Notes under the pieces: generated by a model
Database searches by the model: none
Told to the model about the DNA's origin: nothing
What the model saw: the letters and a program-made list of their open reading frames with translations, nothing else
NCBI GenBank assembly: GCA_947457335.1
Contig: CANGWA010000004.1
Coordinates: forward strand, 1-40,626
Origin: Sphingobacteriaceae bacterium
GTDB taxonomy: Bacteria; Bacteroidota; Bacteroidia; B-17B0; Aurantibacillaceae
Length of the DNA stretch: 40,626 nt
Direction: 5' to 3'
Part shown: positions 17,474-25,263 of the stretch, in pieces
Position numbering within the stretch: position 1 is the first letter of the stretch
Layout of the letters: each line of letters starts with the position of its first letter
Made by a program: the position numbers and the translations under genes

Positions 17474-20400
17474 TTATTGTTTTACAATTTTGATGACAGC
17501 GCTTTGCTGATTGAACTGTATGCGAACAAAGTACAAGCCGTTGCTGTAGGATTGAAGATCAATCGCATTTGCACCAAGACTTGTTTGGCCTTCTTTTATT
17601 AATTGTCCCGCTGCATTTAAAATAACATAGTTAGCGTTGACTGGAGTATTAACCATAAACACCCCATTGTTAGGATTAGGATAAACACTTACGCCTTCAA
17701 GTTGATTTAAGGAGAGGCCGGCGCACTCAGATACAAACTGAGTAATCGTAGCTGAAGATTCGCACCCTTCATTTGAATAACCAGTTACCGTATAAACTGA
17801 CGTTGCCGTTGGTGTAACAACCGCAAAGCCGACACTAGTCATTTGTCCACCACTATTACCTGTCCAGCTATAACTTGAAGCACCAGACGCAACTAGTGTA
17901 GCAGATTCACCTGCGCAAATGGTAGGATTAAATGCAGAGCCGCTAAGAGCAGGCAGGGCGTTTACAATCACACTGGCAATAACAGGCGTTAACCCATTAC
18001 AGCCGTTAGTCGCTGTTCCGGTGATGGTGTATTGCGAGCTTACGGAAGGCGTAACAACAATTGAACCACCCGAGATGGTGTAGGTGTTTGCACCAGAAGG
18101 GTTGAAGGTGTGCGATTCACCGGCACAAATCATTCCATTCGGAACAACAATGTTTGGTGACTGCAAAACTGTTACAACGACAGGCGTTACCGAAGAAGTA
18201 CAACCCGCTGAGGAGGTTCCTGCAATCATGTAGGTTGAGGAGTTTGCTGGAGAGACAATCGGTCCGCCACTGTAGTAAGTGTAGGTAGCGGCTCCTGTTG
18301 GACTAATTGTGTAGGAAGTACCAGAGCACATGCTGCCACTGTTGACTACCAGTACTGGTTTGGTGTTTACAGAAACAGTGACGAGTGCAGGAACAAGATT
18401 GACACAACCGGCACCTGTAGTGCCCGTTACCGAGTAGGTAGTTGTTGTGCTTGGTGTCACCACGTTGCTGCCACTGCTATAGGTGTAACTCGCTGCACCT
18501 TGCGGTTGGAAGGTTACCGATTGTCCCGAGCAAATGATGGCGTTTGAGATGGCAATGTTAGGCTGAGGGTTCACGTTAACAAAGGCGAGCACGGTATTGT
18601 TCGACACACAACCGTATTGGCTTGTACCGGTGATGCCGTATACTGTAGAAACAGAAGGAGAAACCACGCCGTTACCACTGCTGTAGGTATATGTAGCTGC
18701 ACCGGTAGGGTTGAGGGTATAGCTGGTGCCGGCACAAATAGTTGCATTGTTGACAGAAATATTAGGCAGTGCATACACCATTACAGAGGCAATAGCCGGA
18801 GATGCGGATGTACAGCCGAGGGAGCTGGTGCCAGTGACGAAGTAGCCTGTTGACGATTGAGGCGAAACGGTAGTGCTACCACCAGAAATGGTGTAGCTTA
18901 CGGCCCCTGTTGGTACTATAACAAATGATCCTCCGGCACAAATGCTGCCGCTATTAACGACCACAGAAGGTGACGGAATAACGGAGAGACTGGCAGTTAC
19001 AGGAAGTGCGTTGGTGCATCCAAAACTGTTGCTACCAGTTACTGTATAAGCCTGTGAGGTGGTGGCAATCACTGTATTGGAGCCATTGGAGTAGGTGTAG
19101 CTTTGTGCGCCTGAGGGACTCATTACAAACACCGCGCCTTCGCAGAGGGTGCCGTTGTTGACTGTTATAGCAGGGCGAGGGTTAACGGTGACGCTGATGG
19201 CTTGACGGCTCATGTTTTCACCACAGCTTACGGAGTTGGTTACATAGATGAGGGCCGTAGTTGCAGTTGTTCCGGCGTTTGCAAGTAGCGATCCTGATAC
19301 TACAACACTTGTCCCAGTGCCAATGGAATTGGTGCCGGTTGGTGAAGGGTACCATATGGTTGTTCCAGAGGCGGTATTGACTGTTAGCGTAGTAGTGTTG
19401 CCGCTGCAGACCGAAAGGTTCGCGGTAGCCGTGGTATTTGCGGGAGGTGTGCCGTAATTACAAATATCGTATCGGAAGAAATCATTCATTGTTCCGTTAG
19501 CAGGGTTTCCGTAGCCATATCCTCCATAGATATAAAATGCACCAGGTGTTGAAAAGCCTACAGGATTTTCCCTAGCGCCTGGGGTGTTGTTGGTTGAAGA
19601 AACGTTAATGGTGCCATAGGTGGCATTAGCTGAAGGGCCATTACTACCGCTCATCCAAGTCCATTGCGAGGTTGTAAGGTTGAATCTCCACAAGTCGTTT
19701 AAAAGACCGTTATTGTTTGAAGAGTAACCATAGCTGCCGAACATCCAAAGGTTTCCGCCGCCATCTGCCATTAAGGTGTTTGAGGTGTATTGGTAGCGGC
19801 TACCAGGTGCATTGTTAGCGGCAGCTGTACCCAATGTGCCGTATACTCCATAAACGTAGGTGGAGTTTGATCCTTTCAGCCATGTCCATTGACCAGTAGA
19901 AATATTGTACCTCCATAAATCATTAGTTAATCCGTTACCACTCGACGACGTTCCGTAGCCTCCGAAAATATATAAGTTGCCATTGTTGTCAGAACACATA
20001 TTTGTCTCTTCCTTACTACCTGGGTAATTAGTAGATGAGGCAACGCCTTGAGTACCGTAAATTGGATTTATATTCTGAGAAGTTGATGAACCTCCCATCC
20101 AAACCCAATTGCCGGTTGAGACATCAAATTTCCATAAATCATTGTTTGGTGCAGCACCACTGTTAGAAGAGTAGCCGTAGCCTCCGTACAACCAACCATT
20201 TCCGTTTTGGTCGCGAGTCATTGGACACATATAACGACAGCCAGGAGTATTAGCACTAGCCCCTGTTCCAAGTGTTCCATAGGTTCCATATCCATAACCA
20301 GAACTTGAGCCTTTTAGCCATGTCCAGTTATTAGAAGCGATATTATAAACCCATAAATCATTATTGTAGGAGTAAGAAGTATTTGAATGGCCATAGCCAC

Positions 20401-20821
20401 CAAAAAGGTATAAATTGCCATTATTGTCAGCCCAACCACCTGCGCAATACCTACACCCAGGATAGTTATTGGCGTTAGCCACACCTTGAGTGCCATAAAC
20501 GCCGTAAGCATAGGCCGATGAAGGACCCTTCATCCATGTCCATAGACCTGTTGATGGGGAATACTTCCAGAGATCGGCCATGTAACCGAGGCTGCTGTTG
20601 TATCCACCGAACAACCAGAGATTTCCACTTGCGTCTGTCCAAGTAACCGATGCATATCTGGCACCTGGGTTATTCGAACTATTTGCAACACCTTGAGTTC
20701 CGAATACAGGTGAAAGGTTAGAGCTTGTTCCTGTGCCGCCGATCCATGTCCAAGCAAATTGGGACTTAACACTCATTGCCAAAAGCAATGAAACGGATAA
20801 TATAAATGATTGAATTTTCAT
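17474..20821 (-). CDS. T9SS surface protein, six kelch-like blades plus eight Ig-like domains (copy B)
   Basis: Second gene of the cluster in transcription order, 1,115 residues. Signal peptide MKIQSFILSVSLLLAMSVKS is followed by FAWTWIGGTG, almost the same opening as copy D (FNWTWIGGSS). The B/D subfamily markers are ADLWKYS at the end of blade 1, YNNDLWxYNIxS in blade 2, and NNDLWKFDVSTGNWVWMGGS at the blade 3/4 junction. Blades are ~72 residues with the LFGGYGY kelch core. The Ig-like array starts with VCSGNTTTLTVNT, and each later unit has C-x-G and GC cysteines. The sorting domain (VYPNPNNGVFMVNTP ... SNGLYFVRIQF) directs T9SS export and surface attachment. Most copies of this kind act in adhesion or matrix, but nothing in the sequence identifies the target. 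Confidence 0.92.
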   Translation of the reverse strand: MKIQSFILSVSLLLAMSVKSQFAWTWIGGTGTSSNLSPVFGTQGVANSSNNPGARYASVTWTDASGNLWLFGGYNSSLGYMADLWKYSPSTGLWTWMKGPSSAYAYGVYGTQGVANANNYPGCRYCAGGWADNNGNLYLFGGYGHSNTSYSYNNDLWVYNIASNNWTWLKGSSSGYGYGTYGTLGTGASANTPGCRYMCPMTRDQNGNGWLYGGYGYSSNSGAAPNNDLWKFDVSTGNWVWMGGSSTSQNINPIYGTQGVASSTNYPGSKEETNMCSDNNGNLYIFGGYGTSSSGNGLTNDLWRYNISTGQWTWLKGSNSTYVYGVYGTLGTAAANNAPGSRYQYTSNTLMADGGGNLWMFGSYGYSSNNNGLLNDLWRFNLTTSQWTWMSGSNGPSANATYGTINVSSTNNTPGARENPVGFSTPGAFYIYGGYGYGNPANGTMNDFFRYDICNYGTPPANTTATANLSVCSGNTTTLTVNTASGTTIWYPSPTGTNSIGTGTSVVVSGSLLANAGTTATTALIYVTNSVSCGENMSRQAISVTVNPRPAITVNNGTLCEGAVFVMSPSGAQSYTYSNGSNTVIATTSQAYTVTGSNSFGCTNALPVTASLSVIPSPSVVVNSGSICAGGSFVIVPTGAVSYTISGGSTTVSPQSSTGYFVTGTSSLGCTSASPAIASVMVYALPNISVNNATICAGTSYTLNPTGAATYTYSSGNGVVSPSVSTVYGITGTSQYGCVSNNTVLAFVNVNPQPNIAISNAIICSGQSVTFQPQGAASYTYSSGSNVVTPSTTTTYSVTGTTGAGCVNLVPALVTVSVNTKPVLVVNSGSMCSGTSYTISPTGAATYTYYSGGPIVSPANSSTYMIAGTSSAGCTSSVTPVVVTVLQSPNIVVPNGMICAGESHTFNPSGANTYTISGGSIVVTPSVSSQYTITGTATNGCNGLTPVIASVIVNALPALSGSAFNPTICAGESATLVASGASSYSWTGNSGGQMTSVGFAVVTPTATSVYTVTGYSNEGCESSATITQFVSECAGLSLNQLEGVSVYPNPNNGVFMVNTPVNANYVILNAAGQLIKEGQTSLGANAIDLQSYSNGLYFVRIQFNQQSAVIKIVKQ

Positions 20822-20837
20822 GATAAATGTTTAAGGA

Positions 20838-23800
20838 TTATTTTTTAATCACTTTAATGTTATGCGTTATGTGTCCATTATTTATGGTGACGAAGTAGAG
20901 TCCCGATGCCAAACTCTCAATATTTATTGAATTGTCTCCTGCGACGCCATCAAGGCGGTATACAACTTGCCCTAATTGATTAGTTACTGAAATGGTTGAA
21001 GGAGAATAAAGTTGAACAATAAAGTTTCCGTTGTTTGGATTTGGGAACACGGACACATTAACATCAGATAACTCAGACAACCCAGTACATGCCTGAACTT
21101 TAATAGCAATTGTAGAAGTGGCCACACAGCCATCAGCGCTGGTGCCTGTTACAGAGTAGGTAGTTGGCAGTGTGGGCGAAACTACATAAACACTGTTTGA
21201 AGTAACCGCTGGTGTGTTGGCATTGCTGTTGTTCCAAACATACATAACCGCTGTACCAACTGTGATGGAGCTCGATTCGCCGGCACAAAGTGTTGTAGCA
21301 GAAGCAACCGGATTTAACACTGGCAAAGCATTCACTACAATGTTAATGACCACATCGCTGGCATCGCACCCAGTAGCGCTTTCTCCAGAAATGGTGTAGG
21401 AAGTGTTAGCGGTAGGTGATACAACGGCATTGCCACTACTAAAGGTGTAGGTATTGGCACCGGTAGGGGTGATGCTAAAGCTTTCGCCTACACAGATGCT
21501 GCCTCCAGAGACACTTAGCACTGGAATAGCATTAACAATCACAGTTGCATTGGTTTGTGAATTACACCCATTGCTTGAACTAGTGATTGCGTAAACAGAG
21601 GTGCTGGTAGGAGTAACAACCGGACCGCCATTGGCGAATGTAAATGAACTAGCCCCTGATGGGGAGAGGGTAAACGATTCACCTGAACAAATGGTGCCGT
21701 TTGCCACAGAGATGTTCGGTCCACTGAAAACAGAAACTGTTACTACAGCAGGAACAGCATTACAGCTATTGGCTACACCTGTAATGGTGTAAGATGAGGT
21801 TGAGGTTGGTGTAATCACTGCGTTGCCACCCGTGTAGCTGTAGTTAGATGCGCCACTTGGCGAAAGAGTAAAGGAAGTGCCGTTACAAACAGTTCCACCT
21901 GATGCAGAAATTAAAGCTGCAGGGGTCACTGTTACCGGTACTGGTGCCGGTAGCGATGGACAGCCATTTGGACCAAAACCGATTACTGAATAGGTGGTGG
22001 TGGTAGTTGGAGAAACTGCGGCAGAACCGCTGCTGTAAGAGTAGGTACTAGCACCGGATGGTGTTATTACAAATGCAGATCCTTGACATACCGTTCCACC
22101 CGCCACAGTTACTGATGGCGAATTGTACACTTGTATGCTAAACAGTGACGGAAGTTGTGAAACACAACCAACAGACGAAGTGCCGGTAACAGAGTAGAAT
22201 GCAGATGCTGTAGGTGTAACCACGGCGCTGCCGCTACTATAGGTATAAGTACTCGCACCAGATGGGTTAATGGTATAAGAATTACCAAGACACACCGAAC
22301 CGTTTGAGACAGTAATAACAGGAGCTGGCGCTACTGTAACCGAAGCAACTGCCGCGACCGTGTTGGCACAGCCAGCTGCGGAGTAACCAACTACAGTGTA
22401 GCTAGCATTGGCATTTGGGTAAACCACTTGACCTCCATTAATGTAACTATAGGTAGAGGCACCAGAAGGGTATAGTATGTAGGGAGCACCTTGGCAAGCA
22501 GTACCACTGTTTACAGAAACAGTCGGTGTAGGATTTACTGTAATGTTAACTGATGCGCGTACTGGACTGAAACCGCAAGCTACTGACCCAGCAGCGAAGT
22601 ACGTATAAATGGATGTGGTGCCGACAGATGTTAGTGGTGTAGTGGTTAGGCTATTTCCAGAAGCGAGTACCGTCGTGCTTGTAGCACTATTGAACCAGGC
22701 TATTACACCTGAGTTCGTTGAAGCGGAAAGAGTTGTTGTTCCACCACTACAAAAAACCAAGGAGGTGGTATTATTTAAAATGGATGGCGTATTAGGCGCA
22801 TCACAAACGTTGAATTTCCAGAAGTCACCCATTTGACCGGTAGTGGTGCTACCGTAACCATAACCACCATAGGCGTAAATGTTACCACTTCCGTCGTTAC
22901 AATATGCTGGGCCATATTTGCAGCCTGGGGTATTGTTTGCTCCCCCAACACCTAGCGTTCCAAATACACCATATTGATTGCCCGTGTTTGATCCTTTCAT
23001 CCAAGTCCATTGGCCGCTTGTTATATTGTAGCGCCATAAGTCGTTCATATAACCGTTGTTGTTAGAAGTGTAGCCGTAGCCGGTACCCATCATCCAAATA
23101 TTGCCAACATTATCACAGGTTAAGCGTGCAAACTCTCTTCCACCGGGAAGATTGGAGCTGCTAGCTGTACCTTGTGTGCCGTAGGTTCCGTAAATATTAA
23201 CAGCTGTTACAGAGCCACTAACGTAGGTCCATACACCGCTTGAAGGAGTGAACTTCCACAAATCATTGGTGTATCCACTACTGTTAGACGAATAACCATA
23301 GCCACTATAAATCCAGATATTACCTGAACCATCTGCAGCGATGCCACCGCCATAACGTGTGCCGGGTTTGTAGCCGGTGCTTCCTGCGCCAATGGCGCCA
23401 GCAGATCCAATTTGGTTGGAAGTGTTGGTGCCACCATAATAGGTGAAGTTGGTGGTGTTCGGATTAAACATCCAAAGGTCACCAAGATAACCCGTGCTAC
23501 TAGCAGCATAGCCATTTCCTCCGAAAAACCAAATATTGCCGTTCGGGTCCTTGGTAACCTGAATAAACTGTCTTGAGCCTGGGTAGTTGGTACTGGCGGC
23601 ACTACCAGTAGTGCCGTACACACCATATTGTACACCGGTGTTGGAACCTTTTACCCAGGTCCATTGTCCAGATGCTATATTGTATTTCCACACATCATTT
23701 AAATAGATGTAAGAATTATTCGACGTGTAACCATAACCTCCAAATAACCAAAGATTGCCATTATCATCGGCAATCATCGATCCGCTGTAGCGGCTGCCTG

Positions 23801-24155
23801 GGTAGTTGCTGGTTGATCCAACGCCTTGTGTGCCATAAACACCATATACATTGTTTCCAGTCGACCCACCCATGTATGTCCAGAGTCCGTTTGAAGGCGT
23901 ATACCTCCACAAGTCAGCAGCAGGGCCAGCGCTTTTGTAGCCGCCAAATAACCAAACGTTTCCGCTGTTATCAACAGCAAGATAAGCTTGTTCGCGCGTG
24001 CCAGGGTCGTTACTGTTGGCAGCAACCCCTTGAGAGCCATAATTTGGATTTACATAAGCAATGCTACCGCTTCCAGTTAGCCAGGTCCAATTTTGTTGCG
24101 CGTTTAATGCACTAACGAGCAATAAACACCACAGTAGGTGTAATTTTTTCTTCAT
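20838..24155 (-). CDS. T9SS surface protein, six kelch-like blades plus eight Ig-like domains (copy A)
   Basis: First gene of the cluster, 1,105 residues, and the one next to the promoter. Signal peptide MKKKLHLLWCLLLVSALNAQ precedes a mature chain starting QNWTWLTGSG. Six kelch-like blades run to about residue 440 (WLFGGYKSAG, WLFGGYGYTSNN, WFFGGNGYAAS and so on). Blade 4 opens FTYYGG, with Phe at the position where the other blades carry Trp. An Ig_7-like domain (FCSGGTTTLSAS) and seven Ig/PKD-like domains follow, each with two cysteines except where noted by divergence. The T9SS sorting domain starts near VFPNPNNGNF (about 1035) and ends NGHITHNIKVIKK. The subfamily partner is copy C. Short gaps (16-20 bp) to the next genes suggest one polycistronic message of about 13.4 kb. 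Confidence 0.92.
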   Translation of the reverse strand: MKKKLHLLWCLLLVSALNAQQNWTWLTGSGSIAYVNPNYGSQGVAANSNDPGTREQAYLAVDNSGNVWLFGGYKSAGPAADLWRYTPSNGLWTYMGGSTGNNVYGVYGTQGVGSTSNYPGSRYSGSMIADDNGNLWLFGGYGYTSNNSYIYLNDVWKYNIASGQWTWVKGSNTGVQYGVYGTTGSAASTNYPGSRQFIQVTKDPNGNIWFFGGNGYAASSTGYLGDLWMFNPNTTNFTYYGGTNTSNQIGSAGAIGAGSTGYKPGTRYGGGIAADGSGNIWIYSGYGYSSNSSGYTNDLWKFTPSSGVWTYVSGSVTAVNIYGTYGTQGTASSSNLPGGREFARLTCDNVGNIWMMGTGYGYTSNNNGYMNDLWRYNITSGQWTWMKGSNTGNQYGVFGTLGVGGANNTPGCKYGPAYCNDGSGNIYAYGGYGYGSTTTGQMGDFWKFNVCDAPNTPSILNNTTSLVFCSGGTTTLSASTNSGVIAWFNSATSTTVLASGNSLTTTPLTSVGTTSIYTYFAAGSVACGFSPVRASVNITVNPTPTVSVNSGTACQGAPYILYPSGASTYSYINGGQVVYPNANASYTVVGYSAAGCANTVAAVASVTVAPAPVITVSNGSVCLGNSYTINPSGASTYTYSSGSAVVTPTASAFYSVTGTSSVGCVSQLPSLFSIQVYNSPSVTVAGGTVCQGSAFVITPSGASTYSYSSGSAAVSPTTTTTYSVIGFGPNGCPSLPAPVPVTVTPAALISASGGTVCNGTSFTLSPSGASNYSYTGGNAVITPTSTSSYTITGVANSCNAVPAVVTVSVFSGPNISVANGTICSGESFTLSPSGASSFTFANGGPVVTPTSTSVYAITSSSNGCNSQTNATVIVNAIPVLSVSGGSICVGESFSITPTGANTYTFSSGNAVVSPTANTSYTISGESATGCDASDVVINIVVNALPVLNPVASATTLCAGESSSITVGTAVMYVWNNSNANTPAVTSNSVYVVSPTLPTTYSVTGTSADGCVATSTIAIKVQACTGLSELSDVNVSVFPNPNNGNFIVQLYSPSTISVTNQLGQVVYRLDGVAGDNSINIESLASGLYFVTINNGHITHNIKVIKK

Positions 24156-24188
24156 GTTTTAAATAGGAATAGAGGTTGTAGGACAACG

Positions 24189-24219
24189 CAATATTAGGTA
24201 AATCCTGAATTTTAACAAA
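24189..24219 (-). promoter_or_regulatory. Promoter of the kelch cluster (TTTG-N19-TAATATTG)
   Basis: On the minus strand TTTG (24216-24219) and TAATATTG (24189-24196) are separated by exactly 19 bp, the Bacteroidota spacing for TTTG-N19-TAnnTTTG, with one mismatch in the -7 element. Transcription would start near 24183, about 28 bp before the ATG of copy A. Confidence 0.65.
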
Positions 24220-24390
24220 ATTTTACGTGGAATTTATTTGTGGTTTAACACAACAATCCCACACATACGTGACGCTTTTTGCATATAGTTGTGGTAAATG
24301 CGTTGTTTATGGGGGTTGTGTTTTGAAGAAAAAATGAGATCCAAGTGCCGTTGATTTTTATGTTTGGCACAAAAAGCCCCATAATTTTAG

Positions 24391-24398
24391 TAGTTTTG
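24391..24398 (+). promoter_or_regulatory. Candidate -7 element of tRNA-Arg
   Basis: TAGTTTTG is a perfect TAnnTTTG match ending 12 bp before the first base of the tRNA. A TTTG lies further upstream (24363-24366), but with 24 bp spacing, which is longer than usual. Confidence 0.45.
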
Positions 24399-24409
24399 TG
24401 CCCCGTTTT

Positions 24410-24483
24410 GGTCCCATAGCTCAGTTGGATAGAGCACAGGTTTTCTAAACCTGCGGCCCTTGGTTCGAATCCAAGTGGGACTA
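24410..24483 (+). tRNA. tRNA-Arg (anticodon UCU)
   Basis: The cloverleaf is complete. Acceptor GGTCCCA pairs with TGGGACT (one G-U), D-arm GCTC...GAGC, anticodon stem CAGGT/ACCTG with loop TTTCTAA, T-arm CTTGG-TTCGAAT-CCAAG, and discriminator A at 24483. The anticodon TCT reads AGA/AGG arginine codons. The 3' CCA is not encoded. A large inverted repeat begins two bases after the tRNA. Confidence 0.96.
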
Positions 24484-24484
24484 C

Positions 24485-24597
24485 TTCGAGTGGTTGAATT
24501 GAGCCATTACTGCGTAAGCTTCGTTCTAAAAAACCCTCATTTACGTTAGGTTTTTTAGAACTCGCCGCCTTGTCCTGATCCAATTCAACTACTCGAA
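24485..24597. repeat. Nested inverted repeat directly after tRNA-Arg, terminator-like core
   Basis: Outer arms are 17 bp (24485-24501 TTCGAGTGGTTGAATTG and 24581-24597, one G-U type mismatch). Inside them are 13-bp arms (24523-24535 GTTCTAAAAAACC and 24549-24561 GGTTTTTTAGAAC). The inner hairpin with its T-run can end the tRNA transcript. The outer arms, over 60 bp apart from the core pair in total, are not needed for that and suggest a second role or a mobile-element remnant. Confidence 0.7.
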
Positions 24598-25240
24598 CGC
24601 TTTAGGATGCTCTCCTTTGACCGGAATAGCACCGCTGCGCTGGCAGCGTGAAAAAGGCTTTATTTTATAGCTCAATTAATGATTGTAAAACACAATGTTT
24701 TGACCTTACCCAGTGCAACGCAGTAGAGAGTATTTTTTACTATAACTGGAGTATGAGGGACGGCTTATTGGGCAATGGTTTTTTTTAGAAGAAGTAAAAA
24801 AGGCTTACAGCATCCTTTATTAATAAATCAAGCACTTAGTATGCCCACATGCTTCTTCAATCAAAAAGCGAAGGTCAACTCCAAAACAAGGCCCCTTTAT
24901 TTTCGAATTATAAATATTAGAAAAGTGTCAACAGTGGCAAATGAAGCGTCTATTTGGATAATTAACTGAGTAAAACACACTACAAATCATTATTTCTTAC
25001 ACGTGGTAAATGTCGATGCACAACGAACCGTGTTGATGATTAAGGTCACCAATTAATTCCTTGTGACGGGAAGGTTTTTCGAACACGCGTGGCAATTCCT
25101 TATATGTCGCCAAAAGTGTCGTATCAGGATTAAGCCCAAGTGAATTGAACAGGGTGGGTGCGAAAAACACGTTATTGCCGTTTTATACTGAACTGAGGAG
25201 CAAACTTTTGAGTGCGGACGAGTAGCGCAATTATCTTGGG
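24598..25240. other. Gene-poor relic region between tRNA-Arg and the glycine-rich gene
   Basis: No convincing intact gene is present in these ~640 bp. Two short open stretches may be gene remnants: 24841-24969 (plus), which resembles an integrase N-terminus, and 24997-25182 (minus), a 61-codon open stretch without ATG that reads like normal protein (for example VFFAPTLFNSLGLNP) but is not recognised. Confidence 0.5.
24841..24969 (+). pseudogene. Possible remnant of a tyrosine integrase arm-binding domain
   Basis: A 42-codon frame starts MPTCFFNQKAKVNSKTRPLY and continues with FRIINIRKVSTVANEASIWI before a stop. The pattern Mx(T)xxFxxxKxKxNxKxxxPLYxRI...xxRKxST...xIWI resembles the start of Bacteroidota tyrosine recombinases (arm DNA-binding domain), which often sit beside tRNA genes. 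There is no catalytic domain downstream. It is short, so chance similarity is possible. Confidence 0.3.
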
Positions 25241-25248
25241 TAATTTTG
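25241..25248 (+). promoter_or_regulatory. Candidate -7 element of the glycine-rich surface protein gene
   Basis: TAATTTTG is a perfect TAnnTTTG match, 15 bp before the ATG at 25264. TTTG at 25207-25210 is too far for standard spacing to this element (30 bp), though it is 21 bp from an overlapping weaker TATCTTGG. Confidence 0.4.
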
Positions 25249-25263
25249 CGTCACATTTTATTT

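Noticed and set aside
24245-24583. 112-codon minus-strand open frame with GFEPRAAGLENLCSIQLSYG
   Set aside because: It is the antisense of tRNA-Arg. This translated string is a well-known false protein produced by tRNA genes.
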